Source: Pseudomonadota bacterium (GTDB lineage Bacteria; Myxococcota_A; Polyangia; Fen-1088). Taken from it: 13,685 bases of DNA. Each line of letters starts with the position of its first letter. Within the stretch, counting starts at the first letter, position 1. This document shows, one piece after another, positions 13,491 to 13,685 of this stretch. The stretch covers positions 1 to 13,685 of the forward strand of contig JAEXQJ010000244.1 in assembly GCA_023438785.1 (NCBI GenBank), read 5' to 3'. A program made the position numbers and the translations under genes. The notes under the pieces are model-generated. The model was not told the DNA's origin. It worked only from the letters and a program-made list of their open reading frames with translations, and ran no database searches.

Positions 13491-13685
13491 ATGAAGCGTA
13501 TCTGCATGACAGCCCTGGTCGTCGGACTCTTTCTCGGGTGCGGGAGCGGTGGTGGCTCCACCCCTGATACGACAGCAGGGGGCTCGCCTGGCGGCGGGGC
13601 GAAGACAGGCGGCGCCACGGCTCAGACGGGTGGCAAGTCCGGCTCCGGCGGTTCCGCGGCGGGCGGAGGCGGGAGCACCATGACC
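13491..13685 (+). CDS. Gly/Ser/Thr-rich lipoprotein (3' end outside window)
   Basis: The frame is open from the ATG at 13491 through 65 codons to the right edge. Residues 1-16 form a lipoprotein signal peptide: Lys2/Arg3, hydrophobic TALVVGLFLG, then Cys17 as the acceptor (LFLGC; Phe at -3 is less usual). After Cys the sequence is low-complexity GSGGGST, TGGATAQTGG and SGSGGSAAGGGG, the flexible spacer typical of myxobacterial surface lipoproteins. The folded domain must lie outside the window, so no function can be given. AGGGG (13483-13487) lies three bases before the ATG, slightly close. It is 63 bp after the membrane protein gene on the same strand. Confidence 0.8.
   Translation, partial: MKRICMTALVVGLFLGCGSGGGSTPDTTAGGSPGGGAKTGGATAQTGGKSGSGGSAAGGGGSTMT

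Overview
The window is very GC-rich, gene-dense DNA. It carries a bacterial enhancer-binding protein, an orphan MshEN/GspE-N domain protein with a long proline-rich linker, a GT21-type (ceramide glucosyltransferase-like) enzyme, a PTPS-related polytopic membrane protein and a Gly/Ser/Thr-rich lipoprotein. This mix points to a myxobacterium or related lineage (Myxococcota, former Deltaproteobacteria). That is inference from gene content and composition; no rRNA or marker gene is present. I see no mobile element, tRNA, rRNA or CRISPR array, and no gene-free stretch longer than 300 bp.

Left part (1-3509). A minus-strand operon runs from 2997 to the left edge: a 110-aa protein of unknown function, a 569-aa sigma-54 activator with an odd cysteine-bearing receiver domain, and a secreted TPR protein cut by the window edge. 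The junctions are 1 nt apart and then overlapping (GTGA), so the genes are probably co-transcribed and translationally coupled. Divergent from this operon is a small exported DUF2914 protein. The 137-bp region between them holds a good sigma-54 (-24/-12) promoter candidate pointing at the DUF2914 gene, a direct repeat that could be an activator site, and a TAGAAT -10 box six bases before the ATG of the operon.

Middle part (3553-7149). Three plus-strand genes follow: a HAD phosphatase, a membrane GT21-like glycosyltransferase, and a 505-aa protein with tandem 24-residue MshEN-type motifs (the known c-di-GMP-binding pattern), a proline-rich linker and a GAF-like C-terminal domain. Facing them on the minus strand (7176-10260) are a GNAT acetyltransferase and a cytosolic GH38 alpha-mannosidase.

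Right part (10456-13685). A minus-strand exported protein with two Asp-rich DxDxDG-like loops is divergent from a polytopic PTPS-related/GT-C-like membrane protein. The 248-bp region between them contains a near-consensus sigma-54 promoter and a possible extended -10 sigma-70 promoter, both pointing to the membrane protein. A Gly-rich lipoprotein gene begins at 13491 and leaves the window.

The most interesting idea is a sigma-54 regulatory module whose activator may sense through a cysteine cluster inserted into a non-canonical receiver, with a candidate sigma-54 target gene next door and a second candidate target about 8 kb away. The products concerned are envelope, secreted or surface-glycan proteins.
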